Of a DNA stretch of 64,000 nt, positions 10,515 to 20,156 are shown piece by piece. The notes beneath the pieces are model-generated. The model had not been told where the DNA came from. It saw only the letters and a program-made list of their open reading frames with translations, and searched no databases. Position numbers and translations under genes: made by a program. The DNA is from Euglena gracilis (lineage: Eukaryota; Euglenida; Euglenophyceae; Euglenales), in NCBI GenBank assembly GCA_039621445.1, contig CP154955.1, positions 3,937,836 through 4,001,835 on the forward strand. Reading direction: 5' to 3'. Position 1 is the first letter of the stretch. Each line of letters begins with the position of its first letter.

Positions 10515-11760
10515 CTGAGAGACAACAGATGGAGTTTTGGCCAATTTTTTGTTGCCTTTTGTTCAAGGAAACCCAGACGCCCGTGCAATCCATCTACGAA
10601 GTTTCATTTGTCGCTGCGTATTGGCAAAAAATGTTGCGCGTGGCTGGATTCTTTTTCAAGTTAAAGACCGCCCTGGATGGATCTGCGACAAACGTTTTGG
10701 ATTTTCGGTTCTTCTTAAGGGAATATAATGATTTCCAATGGTAATGATTGCAGAAATTTACAAAATTTCTCCAATTTTTTTTCAAACCTTGCAAATTTTT
10801 GAGCGGTTTGGGACAAACAAAAAAATAATTGAGCATATGATGAGACACTTTTCAGAGGCACAAGAGACAATAACGTAACAATCAAATTGAAAACATTGGA
10901 ATAATGAAATGTTTCAAAAAAGCGATGCAACAGAAGCTGCGAAATGGACAATCACCAGTAACGTGCAGGTGTGAATTTGGCCAATGACATCATGCTCAGA
11001 AAAAGTGAATAAGTTTGATGAAACCTGTGATCGGCAGTGGTGATGGTATTGTTGCTGCTGCTGCTGCTGTTGTGGTTGCTGCTGCTGTTGCTGCTGCTGC
11101 TATACTGTTGCTGTGCCTTGGAATTCTACACTATTTTTGGCAATAATGCTCCTGCTATTGGCTTCTTTCGACTTCAATTACGAAACCAGCTGCACAGAGA
11201 ATACCCCATACTTTCATTTTCAGAACAACCAACAAAAAATCAAAGGAGGAAAGATGTGTAAACTAAGGGCCAAGCAAACATTCTTGAGCAAATTCGTCAT
11301 TCCTTGTTGGAATTTCGCGGCGTTGTTGGAATTTGTCAGGCTTTGCCACTGGAGGTGTGGTGTTGTTTCAGAAAACATAGACAAAATACAAAAAAAAACA
11401 AAGAAACCAGAAACCATCACAACTTGGCAGAATTCTGAGGACCCGGCATACATAAAAAATATACAGAGAAATTTGACTGGATTTGAAAATGTTTTCCAAC
11501 TGAGGTGATGCAAAATGGGGGGAGGGGGAGAAACCCTGGAAAAATGGGAACCGCAAATTACACAGCACTACACTGGAGTTTTGATTCTGCATTTTGCATC
11601 AAAAACTTTAGAAAAATTTACACATTGTGCGAAGCATTTCCCCCCTTGAATAATTCTTTGTGTGCAATTTTTTGCATTTTTTCGGACACAACACAGTTGC
11701 ACAGGTCGCCATGTCAGGTTGGTGTTGCCACTGTCGTCGCAGTAGGCAATTCAGTCTGAC
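10515..11760. other. Intronic sequence, no recognised gene
   Basis: AT-rich, low-GC sequence with poly-A/T patches and a CTG/TTG triplet run at 11053-11105. It lies between two exons that join in phase and is read as an intron of about 1.25 kb. Confidence 0.5.
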
Positions 11761-11848
11761 TCGAGGTGCAGTCAGGGGTGAGCCGCGACTCAAGCGTGTT
11801 GCGCAGGAAAGCCTCGAGGGCAAGGGAGAGCATCGGAGCCACCCCCGC
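11761..11848 (-). CDS. Exon, unknown protein
   Basis: In the chosen frame it reads AGVAPMLSLALEAFLRNTLE then SRLTPDCTS, probably helical. The acceptor is GGCAGAGAG (an alternative is 4 nt upstream) and the donor CTCGA|GTCAGA. With these ends the phase agrees with both the preceding exon (ends at 12041) and the next one (starts at 10514). I do not recognise the domain. Confidence 0.5.
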
Positions 11849-12040
11849 CTCTCTGCCAGGCATGCGTGCATCTGTGTGACGGTGTCAGTATCTCGTGTCC
11901 CACCGACCAAATGCCGCGTTGTCAGATCTCAGCAGCTGGGTTTGGGGGGGCCCACAATTAGGCATGCCCCTCCCGCGTAGGATTACTAGAAGGGCCCAAG
12001 AAGGGTGGGGGGAAGCAGCCCACACAACGGCCTGTCTCAC

Positions 12041-12197
12041 GCCGGCCAGACGGTGGTCCGCCGCGGCCCGCGCCACCCGGCGGTCCAGCGCGGCGCCCGT
12101 GGGGTCCCCGAGCCACAGCGAGCCGGCCCCGCCGGGGGGCAGGGGCAGTTCCCGGTACTGCGGCGCCGGGGGCAGCGGCCGCCCGGGGGTGGGCGGA
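12041..12197 (-). CDS. Exon, unknown protein
   Basis: Very GC-rich island with a good acceptor (CCGGCTCCCCCATCAG) and a strong donor (GGC|GTGAGA). The frame reads PPTPGRPLPPAPQYRELPLP then GGAGSLWLGDPTGAALDRRV and ARAAADHRLAG. The Pro-rich start looks like a linker, followed by a helix-forming Ala/Arg segment. Length is 157 nt, ending in phase 0. Family not recognised. Confidence 0.6.
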
Positions 12198-12221
12198 CTG
12201 ATGGGGGAGCCGGAAAAAAAT

Positions 12222-12312
12222 GCGGAAAAATTGCAAAAAATTGCGGAAATTGCGGAAAAATTGCAAAAAAAAATTGTACAAAAAATGCAAAAAAAATGCA
12301 AAAAATTATGCG
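12222..12312. repeat. A-rich simple repeat
   Basis: Degenerate GCGGAAAAATTGCAAAAAA units directly upstream, on the minus strand, of the exon acceptor at 12197. On the transcript strand this is a T-rich tract that may help define the 3' splice site. Confidence 0.5.
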
Positions 12313-12589
12313 GGATTGCAGAAAATTTGCATACCAATTCCCCCTGGGGGAGGAGTGGCTTAGGCGCCGATGGGGGTGCAGAGGATCACGGCGCGGTTCT
12401 GGTGCCGCATTGGCCCCTGTCTCTTGTGAAACTGCCGCCCGACTCAGCCCGCGCCAATGGTTTTGTTTTGTGGGGGAGGCGGAGGTGGAAGTTTGCCGGT
12501 GCTGATCCGGAGCGAAAAATAAAGTTGGGCAGTTAGCAGGCTACCCCCCCCCCCCCGTTGGACAATGGCCTGGGTCACAATTAAAACGT

Positions 12590-12745
12590 AAAGCCAGCCT
12601 TAGGGGCCATATTTGCGTGTTAAGAATTTTGGCGGGCAATGCGGAAATGGGCTAAAAATGGGGGGCCAAGATTGCAGCGATGGCCAACGTTAGGGAAGCC
12701 CAAGCTTGCATGTTAATAGAGGGGCCAAGCGGGCCCAGGGGGGGT
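12590..12745. repeat. Repeat family with word GGCCAAATTTGCATGT, copy 2
   Basis: Carries GGCCATATTTGCGTGTTAAG, then AATTTTGGCGGGCAATGC, then GCCCAAGCTTGCATGTTAAT, in the same order as the copy at 9563-9745. It ends in a G-run (12737-12744) and is preceded by a C-run at 12545-12557, so the whole unit may be about 200 bp. Confidence 0.5.
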
Positions 12746-12996
12746 CAAATACCCGGGGTAGGGGGGGGAAGGTCGGGACTGACAAGTTGGTCAATACCAG
12801 GCACCTTGCCAACTTCCTGTATGGTGACAGGGCTTCCAGTACCGGGGGAGGCTGGCAGTTTCCCGGGTGAGGTCCTCGCAGATCCTTGGGTGTGATGGTT
12901 TCCTGGGGAGATCCTCCCTCTACAAAACTGCCATATCCAAAACTGCGACATAAGGTTATGAAAATCGATCAGAACCAGAGGAAGCTCAACAATACA

Positions 12997-13008
12997 ACAA
13001 CAGCAACA

Positions 13009-13030
<22 letters not shown>
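12997..13030. repeat. (CAG)n trinucleotide repeat
   Basis: About ten CAG/CAA units in sequence with no other coding sign. Confidence 0.9.
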
Positions 13031-13040
<10 letters not shown>

Positions 13041-13487
13041 AATTCATACCCAGAACTCACTCTGGAAAATTATGTCAGGAAAAATATTGGATGAAATATT
13101 ATTATTAAACGATGAGTGAATTTCGGCCACTTTTTAAAGATATCCAGTGACACCCACACCTACATCTTTTTACAAAAAAATCAAAGGAATTACATGCAGC
13201 TTTATTAAATAAAAAGAGTATGGGGACATTTTCTCACGGGATGATTTGAACTGAAGCAGTTTCAGTTCAAATTACATATCAAGCACCGGTGCAAACTGTG
13301 GAAGAAACATGACTGGACGTTCAATAAAGGTTTTTAGTTTTCTTAAATTGTCGTGGCAACATCATAAAAACGGTTGACGAATTTTCCGGGGGTTCTGTCC
13401 ATACTTTTACCCATCTCAGCCCTCCCCTTTGGATGTCTTCTGCCCGACCGTGCTGTTTGCCGATCCTGCCTGGACACGGGCGTGGAC

Positions 13488-13584
13488 CTGGAATGGGGGG
13501 CCGCTGGCCAGACCCGCGCAGCGTTGCCGCAGCGCTGCGTACTCCCGCCGGAAATCCGCCTCCTCCAGAGATGTGTGGGAAGCC
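13488..13584 (-). CDS. Exon, helical segment, unknown protein
   Basis: The acceptor is GGAGGGGGTGTCAG and the donor TTCCAG|GTCCAC. It reads ASHTSLEEADFRREYAALRQ then RCAGLASGPPFQ, a strong amphipathic helix. The leading single nucleotide completes the two left by the exon ending at 13792 (an Arg codon), so the join is in phase. The intron between them (13585-13791) is itself a repeat copy. Confidence 0.6.
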
Positions 13585-13791
13585 CTGACACCCCCTCCCA
13601 ACATCCAGGGGGGGGGGGTTTGTTGGGATACGAATCCAGTCGCTTGCGACTGAAAAAAAAATCCCGGAACGGAGCCGGGATCATGATGATAATTCGCCGG
13701 TTTCTGAGGTGCCCCTCCCCCTTTTGTCCAGGGGTAAGCTTCACTCTCATCCGCAAAGGGATAAGAACTCAGCGACCCCCCCCCCTACCAC
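13585..13791 (-). mobile_element. Intron that is a copy of a dispersed repeat (introner-like)
   Basis: This 207-nt intron matches the inverse of 38773-39010. Shared blocks in the same order are AATCCAGTCGCT, a short A-run, CGGAGCCG with ATCATG, GGTAAGCTTCACTCT against GGCAAGCTTCGCTCT, AAAGGGATAAG and CTCAGCGACCCCCC. On the transcript it opens GTGGTAGGGGGGGGGG and closes with a C-run about 20 nt before GTGTCAG. A partial third copy of one end lies at 48700-48760. The element ends nearly coincide with the splice sites. Confidence 0.6.
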
Positions 13792-13883
13792 CTGCCTCGA
13801 TGCCAATGGGCTTCCCATATGTCCCTGGCCTCCCCGCCGAACACGTCATTGTCCCGCCGCAAAAACGTCCCCACGATGTCATC
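13792..13883 (-). CDS. Exon, acidic then basic segment, unknown protein
   Basis: Taken from the acceptor GGGGACGAG to the donor GGCAG|GTGGTA, it reads DDIVGTFLRRDNDVFGGEAR then DIWEAHWHRG. The frame stays open further upstream (SHAGWTFRNPLAGDE up to about 13950) with no better AG, so the exon may be longer or use an unusual acceptor. It joins in phase to the exon at 13584 and, in phase 0, to the exon ending at 15779. It could be part of a small sensor or carbohydrate-binding-like domain, but I cannot support a family. Confidence 0.55.
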
Positions 13884-14478
13884 CTCGTCCCCGGCCAGGG
13901 GGTTCCGGAAGGTCCAGCCGGCATGGGAGGCAATGACCCCCCCCACAGGGTTGTTAGGCAAAATCAAACCAACCATTCAAGTCGGCAAAGGAAATTTTGC
14001 AGGCGGCGTTTTGGTCAGCCTGTGGCAAGCCCCCCCAGCTGTGAGTCCCAGACGACAGTGCAGCCAGCAGCGCCGCTAATCTTTTGCCTGCAAAAACTCT
14101 GGGGGTGTTGGGTGGAACCCCGCCCCTAACCACCATCTCGTCTGGATTCCTTCAAGGTGAACTCCCAGGGGGGAGCATACTTCTCGGACCCCGGGAGGTT
14201 GCTGGGCTGGGACTAGAAATTTTGGCTGGCCAGCTCCCACCCCCCTCCCCACCCTGAGACCCCTGGCTGGACCCTGGCAGGACCTGAGCTGGGCCGGGCT
14301 ACGCCGAAGTTGGACAATTGCCTAAAAATGACCTGTAAAACACAGTTTGAAAAAAATAGCATCTGACATCCCCCCAAATCCCCCCAAACACCATTTTTGG
14401 CCATTTTTGAACACCTTTTTCCAAAAATTTTCAGCGCTTCACATCAACATTTTTTGGGCTGGACCATGCACTAGCAGG

Positions 14479-14800
14479 GCTAGCAGCACCCCCCCCCCCC
14501 CCCCCAGGGGAGGTGTTGGTGCGGCTGGGCTGGGCCAAAATCGGGGCTGGCTGCAGCAGCCCCCCTCCCCCCTGGGGGTCTGCAAAACCTTGAAGAGATA
14601 TAGGGGGGGGGGGGCAGGTCACCCAGTCCCGTGTGGGACCTGCTGCAGTGGGGGAGGTGGGGCTGGGACCACACAAAATTGGGACAGCTGAAGGAATTTC
14701 CCCAAAAAATATCCGGCGCTTCGTGCCAGAACCCACACCCAATCCCCACCAACCTTCCCTGCCCGTTGCCTTTGAGGGAGGGGGTCTGCCAAGTGAAAAA
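14479..14800. repeat. C/G-run element remnant
   Basis: A 17-C run at 14488-14504, a G-run at 14606-14615 and the core ATTTCCCCAAAAAATATCCG followed by GCGCTTCGTGCCAG, which matches the 9420-9450 block. No coding signal. Confidence 0.4.
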
Positions 14801-15311
14801 GAAGCCTGGTCTGGATATCTACCTTGGATTCTGGCAGAGCTGCACTGACTTGACTGGAAATAAGAATCCAAACAACCAAGTTCGAAATAAATAAACACTG
14901 GTTTTAACAAAGCACTGAAAACACCAAATTTTTGGCAGACAGCAGATCGTGAAGAACGCATTTTTGGTTTCCATTTTTGAATGGGCGTAGCAGCAGCCAG
15001 AACTTGACATGCTTTTGATGTGATCTATGATTGCGCTGGGGGCATTGGTAACCAAAACTTGGCATTTTCGGCACTTTGGAAGCCCAATTTTTTTTGCACT
15101 TTTTGCACTTTGGCTGTGCGCGAATTGCTTCATGAGACAAACACTGCATATGTATATATATGTATATATGTATATGTATGTGCATATATATGTATATGTA
15201 CACACACATATATATATGGCAGCAAGATTCTACTTGCCCCCCCCCCCCGGGGGGGACCAAATAGAATCTCCAGGGGGGGGGTCCAAATTTTTTTTTGCGT
15301 TATTGATGGAA

Positions 15312-15418
15312 TAGGGTTAGGGTTACGAGTTAGGCCTAAGGTTAGGCCTAACTTATAGACGGGTGTTAGGTGCACAAGTTAGGGTTAGGGTTAGGCCGAA
15401 ATCGTAACCCTAACCCTG
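15312..15418. repeat. Interstitial telomere-like repeats
   Basis: AGGGTTAGGGTTACGAGTTA begins a TTAGGG-type block that reaches GTTAGGGTTAGGGTTAGGCC at about 15378 and then switches strand to CGTAACCCTAACCCTG. Both orientations are present head to head inside the palindromic element. TTAGGC variants are interspersed. Confidence 0.75.
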
Positions 15419-15471
15419 CTCCATCATCAACGCAAAAATTTTTGACCCCCTGGAGATTCTACCTGGCCCCC

Positions 15472-15537
15472 CTTAGTTGCACTAAGGCTTCTTGTCTGTT
15501 TATTGCCGGCGCTAACTTCGCTTCTGGCCCAGTTTGC
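15472..15537 (+). repeat. Shared module, copy 1
   Basis: Starts CTTAGTTGCACTAAGG, a 5-bp stem with a 5-base loop, then CTTCTTGTCTGTTTATTGCC and GGCGCTAACTTCGCTTCTGG. It abuts a C6 run. The host unit (ATTCTACCTGGCCCCCC) occurs on both sides of it. Confidence 0.8.
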
Positions 15538-15778
15538 TGCGTGGTGAGTGGCCAGGGACCCCTGGATTCTACCTGGCCCCCCCCGGGGGGGGCAAGTAGA
15601 ATCTTGCTGCCATATATATGTATATATGTATATATATGTGTGTGTGCCTCTCTGAAAGAGTTCCGTTCACCAATGCCACCCAAACCAACATACAGAACCC
15701 GGATAAATATCCCCGCCCCCTGTTTCACCCCCTTTCCGCATACACATTTCTTTGCCATCATCCTGTCACCCTCTGCAC

Positions 15779-15904
15779 CTCATCCGCCACGTGCATTGCC
15801 GGGGGTCCCGCCGGAAACAGCGTGGGTGCCGCGCGCGCCGGGCCAGCCGAGGGGGCCACGGCGGCCCGCCGCAGCGACTCCTCCTGCCGCCTTGCCGACG
15901 GCCG
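15779..15904 (-). CDS. Exon, basic helix then Ala/Pro linker
   Basis: The acceptor is GGCCCCTCGGCAG and the donor GATGAG|GTGCAG. It is exactly 42 codons, phase 0 at both ends, in agreement with neighbours ending at 16315 and starting at 13883. It reads RPSARRQEESLRRAAVAPSA then GPARAAPTLFPAGPPAMHVA and DE. It continues the coiled-coil segment of the previous exon into a flexible linker. Confidence 0.6.
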
Positions 15905-16314
15905 CTGCCGAGGGGCCGAAGCCACCAACCAACCAACCAAACCAAAGCAGAGCCAACTGACCCGCTTGCATTTGCCTCTTTGGGGAAAACATCCGGGCTT
16001 GTGTTGCCTGCACCTGACCGCACACATGGAATTTGACCTGTCCCTGCCACCCAAAACAGCTGGCTCGGTTTGCCCAGGTGCAGAACCTGACAAAGGTATG
16101 GCTTTCTTCCACCACAAAAAACCCGGGCATTGGGGGTATGAGGTGCCTGCCGACAGCAAGAACCCCCCCCCCCCCCAAGGAGGGCGGTGTTGGGTCCCGT
16201 TCACTTGAAAATGGCCACTTTCGGGCCTCCAGGACGGGGGTGTGCAATACCACCCCAAAATCTGCCCCCCCCCCCTCTGGTCCCCCCTGCCAGCCATCAT
16301 GGAGGGGTTACAAC

Positions 16315-16459
16315 ATAGCCCGGCCAGCGGCGGTGGGGTGGGCGGCGGCCGGCCATCGCCCGCTCGCGGTTGGCCTGCGACCGCTGCTCCCGCTGCAGCC
16401 GCCGCAGGTCTTCCACGAGCGGCCGCAGGCGGGCCACCTCCGCCGTGTCCAGGCCCCGG
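16315..16459 (-). CDS. Exon encoding a coiled coil
   Basis: Starts after GTTGGAG (an alternative acceptor CCGTCAG lies 8 nt earlier, behind a 9-C run) and ends at GGCTAT|GTTGTA. It reads RGLDTAEVARLRPLVEDLRR then LQREQRSQANRERAMAGRRP, with Leu/Val at heptad spacing typical of a coiled coil. Two nucleotides from the exon at 17355 complete its first codon. Such helices often connect sensor, membrane and catalytic parts of signalling proteins; that role is inferred here from the cyclase exons on the same strand. Confidence 0.65.
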
Positions 16460-17106
16460 CTCCAACCTGACGGGGGGGGGGTCATGCAAACCTGGATGGA
16501 GGTGGTGGGTGGACCAATACCCCGCCATGCCTCGCCCTCCAAAAAAAAGTATGCGTTTGGTGGCGGTGGCGGATGTGGCGGCGGCAGGGGTGGTGCAAGC
16601 GTGCATGTGTGTATGTGTGTGTGGATGTATGCCATACCTTTGGCATTTTGTTTGTTCTTCAATTTAAATCAGGGGTTTTCTTGGAAAAAATTGCCCCTTC
16701 TGCGGCTGTGATCCTTTGCTGGCCCCGGCTGCCGCTAAACCAGGCTGCCTGTGTGGTATGGAGGGTTGGGATAGACCGATTGTCTCCACTTGCAGACGCC
16801 ACACCGACACAATTATGCCAATGACATGGCTCCAACACAGCCGCTTGCAGACACACACATCTCCTTTTCCCGACCACACACATGCACAACCACACCCAGA
16901 ACACCCACCACCCACACAACACAACCAACCCAACCCACCCACAAACGCCCAACCACCAACCCACACAGCACAACCACCCACCCGCCCGCCCACCCACCCA
17001 CCCACACAATGTGTGTGCGAATGAGTGAGTGAGTGAATGAGTGTGTGCGCGTGTGTGTGTGGGTGGGTGGGTGTTTGTGGGTGGGTGGGTGGGTGGGTGT
17101 GCAGCG

Positions 17107-17128
17107 GTTGTTGTTGTTGTTGCTTTCG

Positions 17129-17211
<83 letters not shown>

Positions 17212-17259
17212 GCTGTTGCTGTTGCTGTTGTTGCTGTTGTTGCTGTTGCTCTGCTGCTG
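17107..17259. repeat. (TTG)n trinucleotide repeat
   Basis: About 50 TTG units, with CTG variants toward the right end. It gives poly-Gln on the minus strand and poly-Leu/Cys/Val on the plus strand. It lies inside the intron between the exons at 17355 and 16459 and is not taken as coding. Confidence 0.9.
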
Positions 17260-17354
17260 CTGCTGGTTTTATGGTTTGTGTGTGGATGTGTGCTGTGTGC
17301 GCAGCAGGAGCAGCAATGGCAATACTCCCGACAAGCTGGGGCCCGCCCCCGTAC

Positions 17355-17465
17355 CGCTCCTCAAGCTGCTGCTGCCCCGCCGCATCCGCCTTCACGAACT
17401 CCCGCAGCAGGCGCCGCAGCACCTCCGGGGAGGGGGCCGTCAGGGCCGGGGCCGGGGTCGCTGGG
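17355..17465 (-). CDS. Exon, Ala/Pro-rich then helix
   Basis: The acceptor is GAGGTCACTGCCAG and the donor GAGCG|GTACGG. It reads PATPAPALTAPSPEVLRRLL then REFVKADAAGQQQLEER, a Pro/Ala linker followed by a helix that runs into the coiled coil of the next exon. An ATG lies 15 nt upstream of the acceptor in the same frame (MEVTAS), so this could alternatively be a first coding exon and mark the start of a separate gene. Confidence 0.6.
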
Positions 17466-18539
17466 CTGGCAGTGACCTCCATGCCAGCCACCAGCCAGCA
17501 CAGCAGATAACACCGGTGGGCCTGCCGGCTTTCTTGGCACCATTGGGTTCTCTCTGCAGGGCTGCACACGAGCGGGAGGTACCTGCCCCATCGGGTGTTT
17601 GACCAGGCCACGGCTGAAAGAAAAAAAACAAGGGGGATCACCTTTAAGTTGGCACAGTATGTGCGAAACCAGCGAAAAAGCGTAACAATGGGGGCCAAGG
17701 TCGGAGTTGAAGCCGAAGATCTGTAGGGGCAAGTTTCCTTGCTTGGAGGAGGGGGCAAAGCTCCTTATTGTGGCAGCCCCCCCCCCCCCCCCCGGGGACG
17801 AAACCCCTTCTGCCAAGAGAGGAAAAAGATGGCTGACGGAAAACTGGATGGTGTGGAGGGGAAATACTCCGGAGAGTATGTCTTGCCCCCAGAGATGGGG
17901 CTGAAATGATTTCATTGGCCAGCCAAGCACTTGACGATCCCTGCCAGACCCAGCAACTGCAGTAGCAGTGTTGAACGAGATTCCACTCTGGTCAAAAGAT
18001 GGTTCATACCATCTTGCACATGCAGACTCTTGTAATCATTCCGCATTTCTGCATCGTGCGGTGTTTCACTGATTCGTTGGATGTTTTGCGCAAAATTTGT
18101 CCAATCTTTCAAAAGTGTGCAAGGCCCATTCACGCATTTTCGAAATTCTGTTGACAAAATTTGCCAACCTCATGATAAATCCAACAAAATTCCAGTTTGG
18201 TGAAAAAAACCTTTCTGTTATCTTCATTAAACTGAAACGCTTTGTTGAGTGTGGATGTACAACCTGCAACACATTGATGCACATGTGTGATTTGCTTGCT
18301 CAGTGGACGATCAGTGGAAGTTTACCGACAACACGACGAGATTCTCTCATCCATCATCCCAGAAATTATCTCCATCATCCTCCATAATGGAAACGGCACC
18401 AGAGGATTCTGGTACCAAGCGCTGAAGTAGCAGTGAATGCCGTTGTAAATATGCTCCGCCTTTCACTGCTGACTCGCGCCAAGCCTGGATACAGGTACCA
18501 CCATGGTCCGTCTTTTATGTAGACACCCTATCGGGTTTA
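17466..18539. other. No recognised gene
   Basis: Contains a C-run at 17778-17793 and AT-rich unique sequence up to the mariner-like element. No coding island with convincing splice sites. Confidence 0.45.
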
Positions 18540-19296
18540 CAGTGCGGTCAAAAATTACGGTGAGTAAAAATTACGGAGAAAAAAATTACGGGGAAAATTT
18601 TTGGGTATTTTTTCATCTTTGAAAAATAAATTTTGGTGAAAACGATGCTTTCCAAAAGGGGTGAAAAAAAAGCTCCCAGGACTGACCTGACACGATGTCA
18701 GATCAGTCCTCGGGGCTTTGAGAATTCTTTGCGACTGCTCAATTGCAATTTTTCTACTCGAAAAAATACATTGTAAATTTGACTGCTTTTACAGAATGGA
18801 TGCATTGGCAGTGCCAAAAACGGTTCTTGATGAATTTCATGAATCCAAAGGGCAACCAAATTTATGGTCCCATGAGTACACTAAGACCGTGAAATTTGTG
18901 ATCATGTGTTAAAAACCAGGCTTTTTTTTGGTTGCACGTTCCATGCGGAATATCCACTTCGATTTGTCATGGGACTGGGGGAAAATGGTCTGAACCGGGC
19001 ATTGCACGCCACCAATCAGCCTGAACGTCTGTTTCTCTGTGAATGTGGTGCAGAGACTGCAAGGAAATGCACCGTCTGCAGTGTTGGGTGCTTCCCTGGC
19101 CATTCTGTTGTAATCTGCCCCTTGTAAATTGTGAACAGTGTTCACGATGCATCCTGGGGAGATCCAGCTCCGATTTCGTGTCCTGTCTTAAAGGGCGTCG
19201 GAAAAGTGCACTGGGTGCAAATTACGGGGAAAAAATTATGGTGAAAATCTGGGTCATCACCAAAATTTTGTCTCACCGTTATTTTTGTCCGCACTG
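18540..19296. mobile_element. Tc1/mariner-like TIR element, non-autonomous
   Basis: The left end is CAGTGCGGTCAAAAATTACG and the right end is the inverse of CAGTGCGGACAAAAATAACG, each followed inward by GTGAG. TA flanks both sides (18538-18539, 19297-19298). CAGTG..-type ends with a TA duplication are characteristic of Tc1/mariner elements. At 757 bp it is too short for a transposase, and no DDE-like protein is visible. ATTACGG units recur just inside both ends. Confidence 0.8.
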
Positions 19297-20147
19297 TAAC
19301 ATTGCCACACTCCCCATATGAGATTATTTTCGGGCGAGACCTGCCGGAGATTGGCAATATTCCTTCCGAAGGACCTGCTCGAAGTTGCGTTACCTGTGAG
19401 ACATGATTCTCAGAAATCGAATCCTTCAGAACTACTGTTCAAAATCGTATAGCGATGTCCATTCCCGTAAGACAAATTATTGGCAAGCATTCAAAATCAC
19501 TTGTCGATAGTGCTGGTGATCGTGTGTGGGTTTTTGGCCAAGGTGACTTTTGAAAAAAAAAACTAAAAAAATTACCTACTTTGTCACAAATTCATAACTT
19601 TGGTTCTTCAGAAATGACTGGCTGTGGAACTATCCTCATCCTGGAAAAATACCCTCCAGAGATTCCTTATTGCAGTCCAGAAATTCCTCAAGCAAATTGG
19701 AGCCCGCAGTTGCACTGCATTATCGATGGTAGCACCAAGAAATTCCCTCAAATGGCCATTGCCCCGTATGAGGCAGCCATTTGGCGCCGCCCTTCGTCAC
19801 ACCGACATTGGGGTTGCCTCCTCCTGGGGGGAGACAAGGGTGAGGAATGGAAGCCAAATACTTGAAATCAAAAGAAAATTTATTTTCTTCCCAGAAATGC
19901 ATTTGGCATATGGTGCGAGAAATCACACACACATCATAAATTACATATCATGCATTATATATCTGATAATACATATTACATAAAATAATTATGTCTTATA
20001 TGCATATTATTCTGATGATGCATTGTGAATGCAACACATCACAGGCGGGAATGCTCCTAATATCATCGGAATTGTAAGCGCAAACAATTCTGGGAGGGGG
20101 AGAGAACAACCTCAGCGCAACAAACCCCAATGTATGCCTCTGTGTTT
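19297..20147. other. No recognised gene
   Basis: AT-rich unique sequence with short inverted ATGTAATATGCAT-type tracts at 19935-20020. No feature recognised. Confidence 0.45.
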
Positions 20148-20156
20148 GTATTATTC

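Larger units (their letters stand above)
15209..15619. mobile_element. Nested palindromic element with telomere-like core
   Basis: The outer arms ATATGGCAGCAAGATTCTAC plus a C/G run (15213-15250) are repeated inverted at 15580-15617. Inside them a second inverted pair (GAATCTCCAGGGGGGGGG, then GCGTTATTGATGGA against TCCATCATCAACGC) encloses a telomere-like core. Between the inner right arm and the outer right arm sits one copy of the shared module (15472-15537). The outer ends are TA-rich, so a TA duplication is possible but cannot be distinguished from the flanking TATATG tract. Confidence 0.7.

Noticed and set aside
15312-15418. True chromosome end
   Set aside because: The telomere-like units are interrupted, occur in both orientations and are enclosed by an inverted-repeat element with normal sequence on both sides.
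16664-17758. Minus-strand 364-codon frame with long poly-Gln
   Set aside because: The Gln run is the (TTG)n repeat inside an intron. Only the 17355-17465 part is kept as an exon because a donor and phase agreement end it there.
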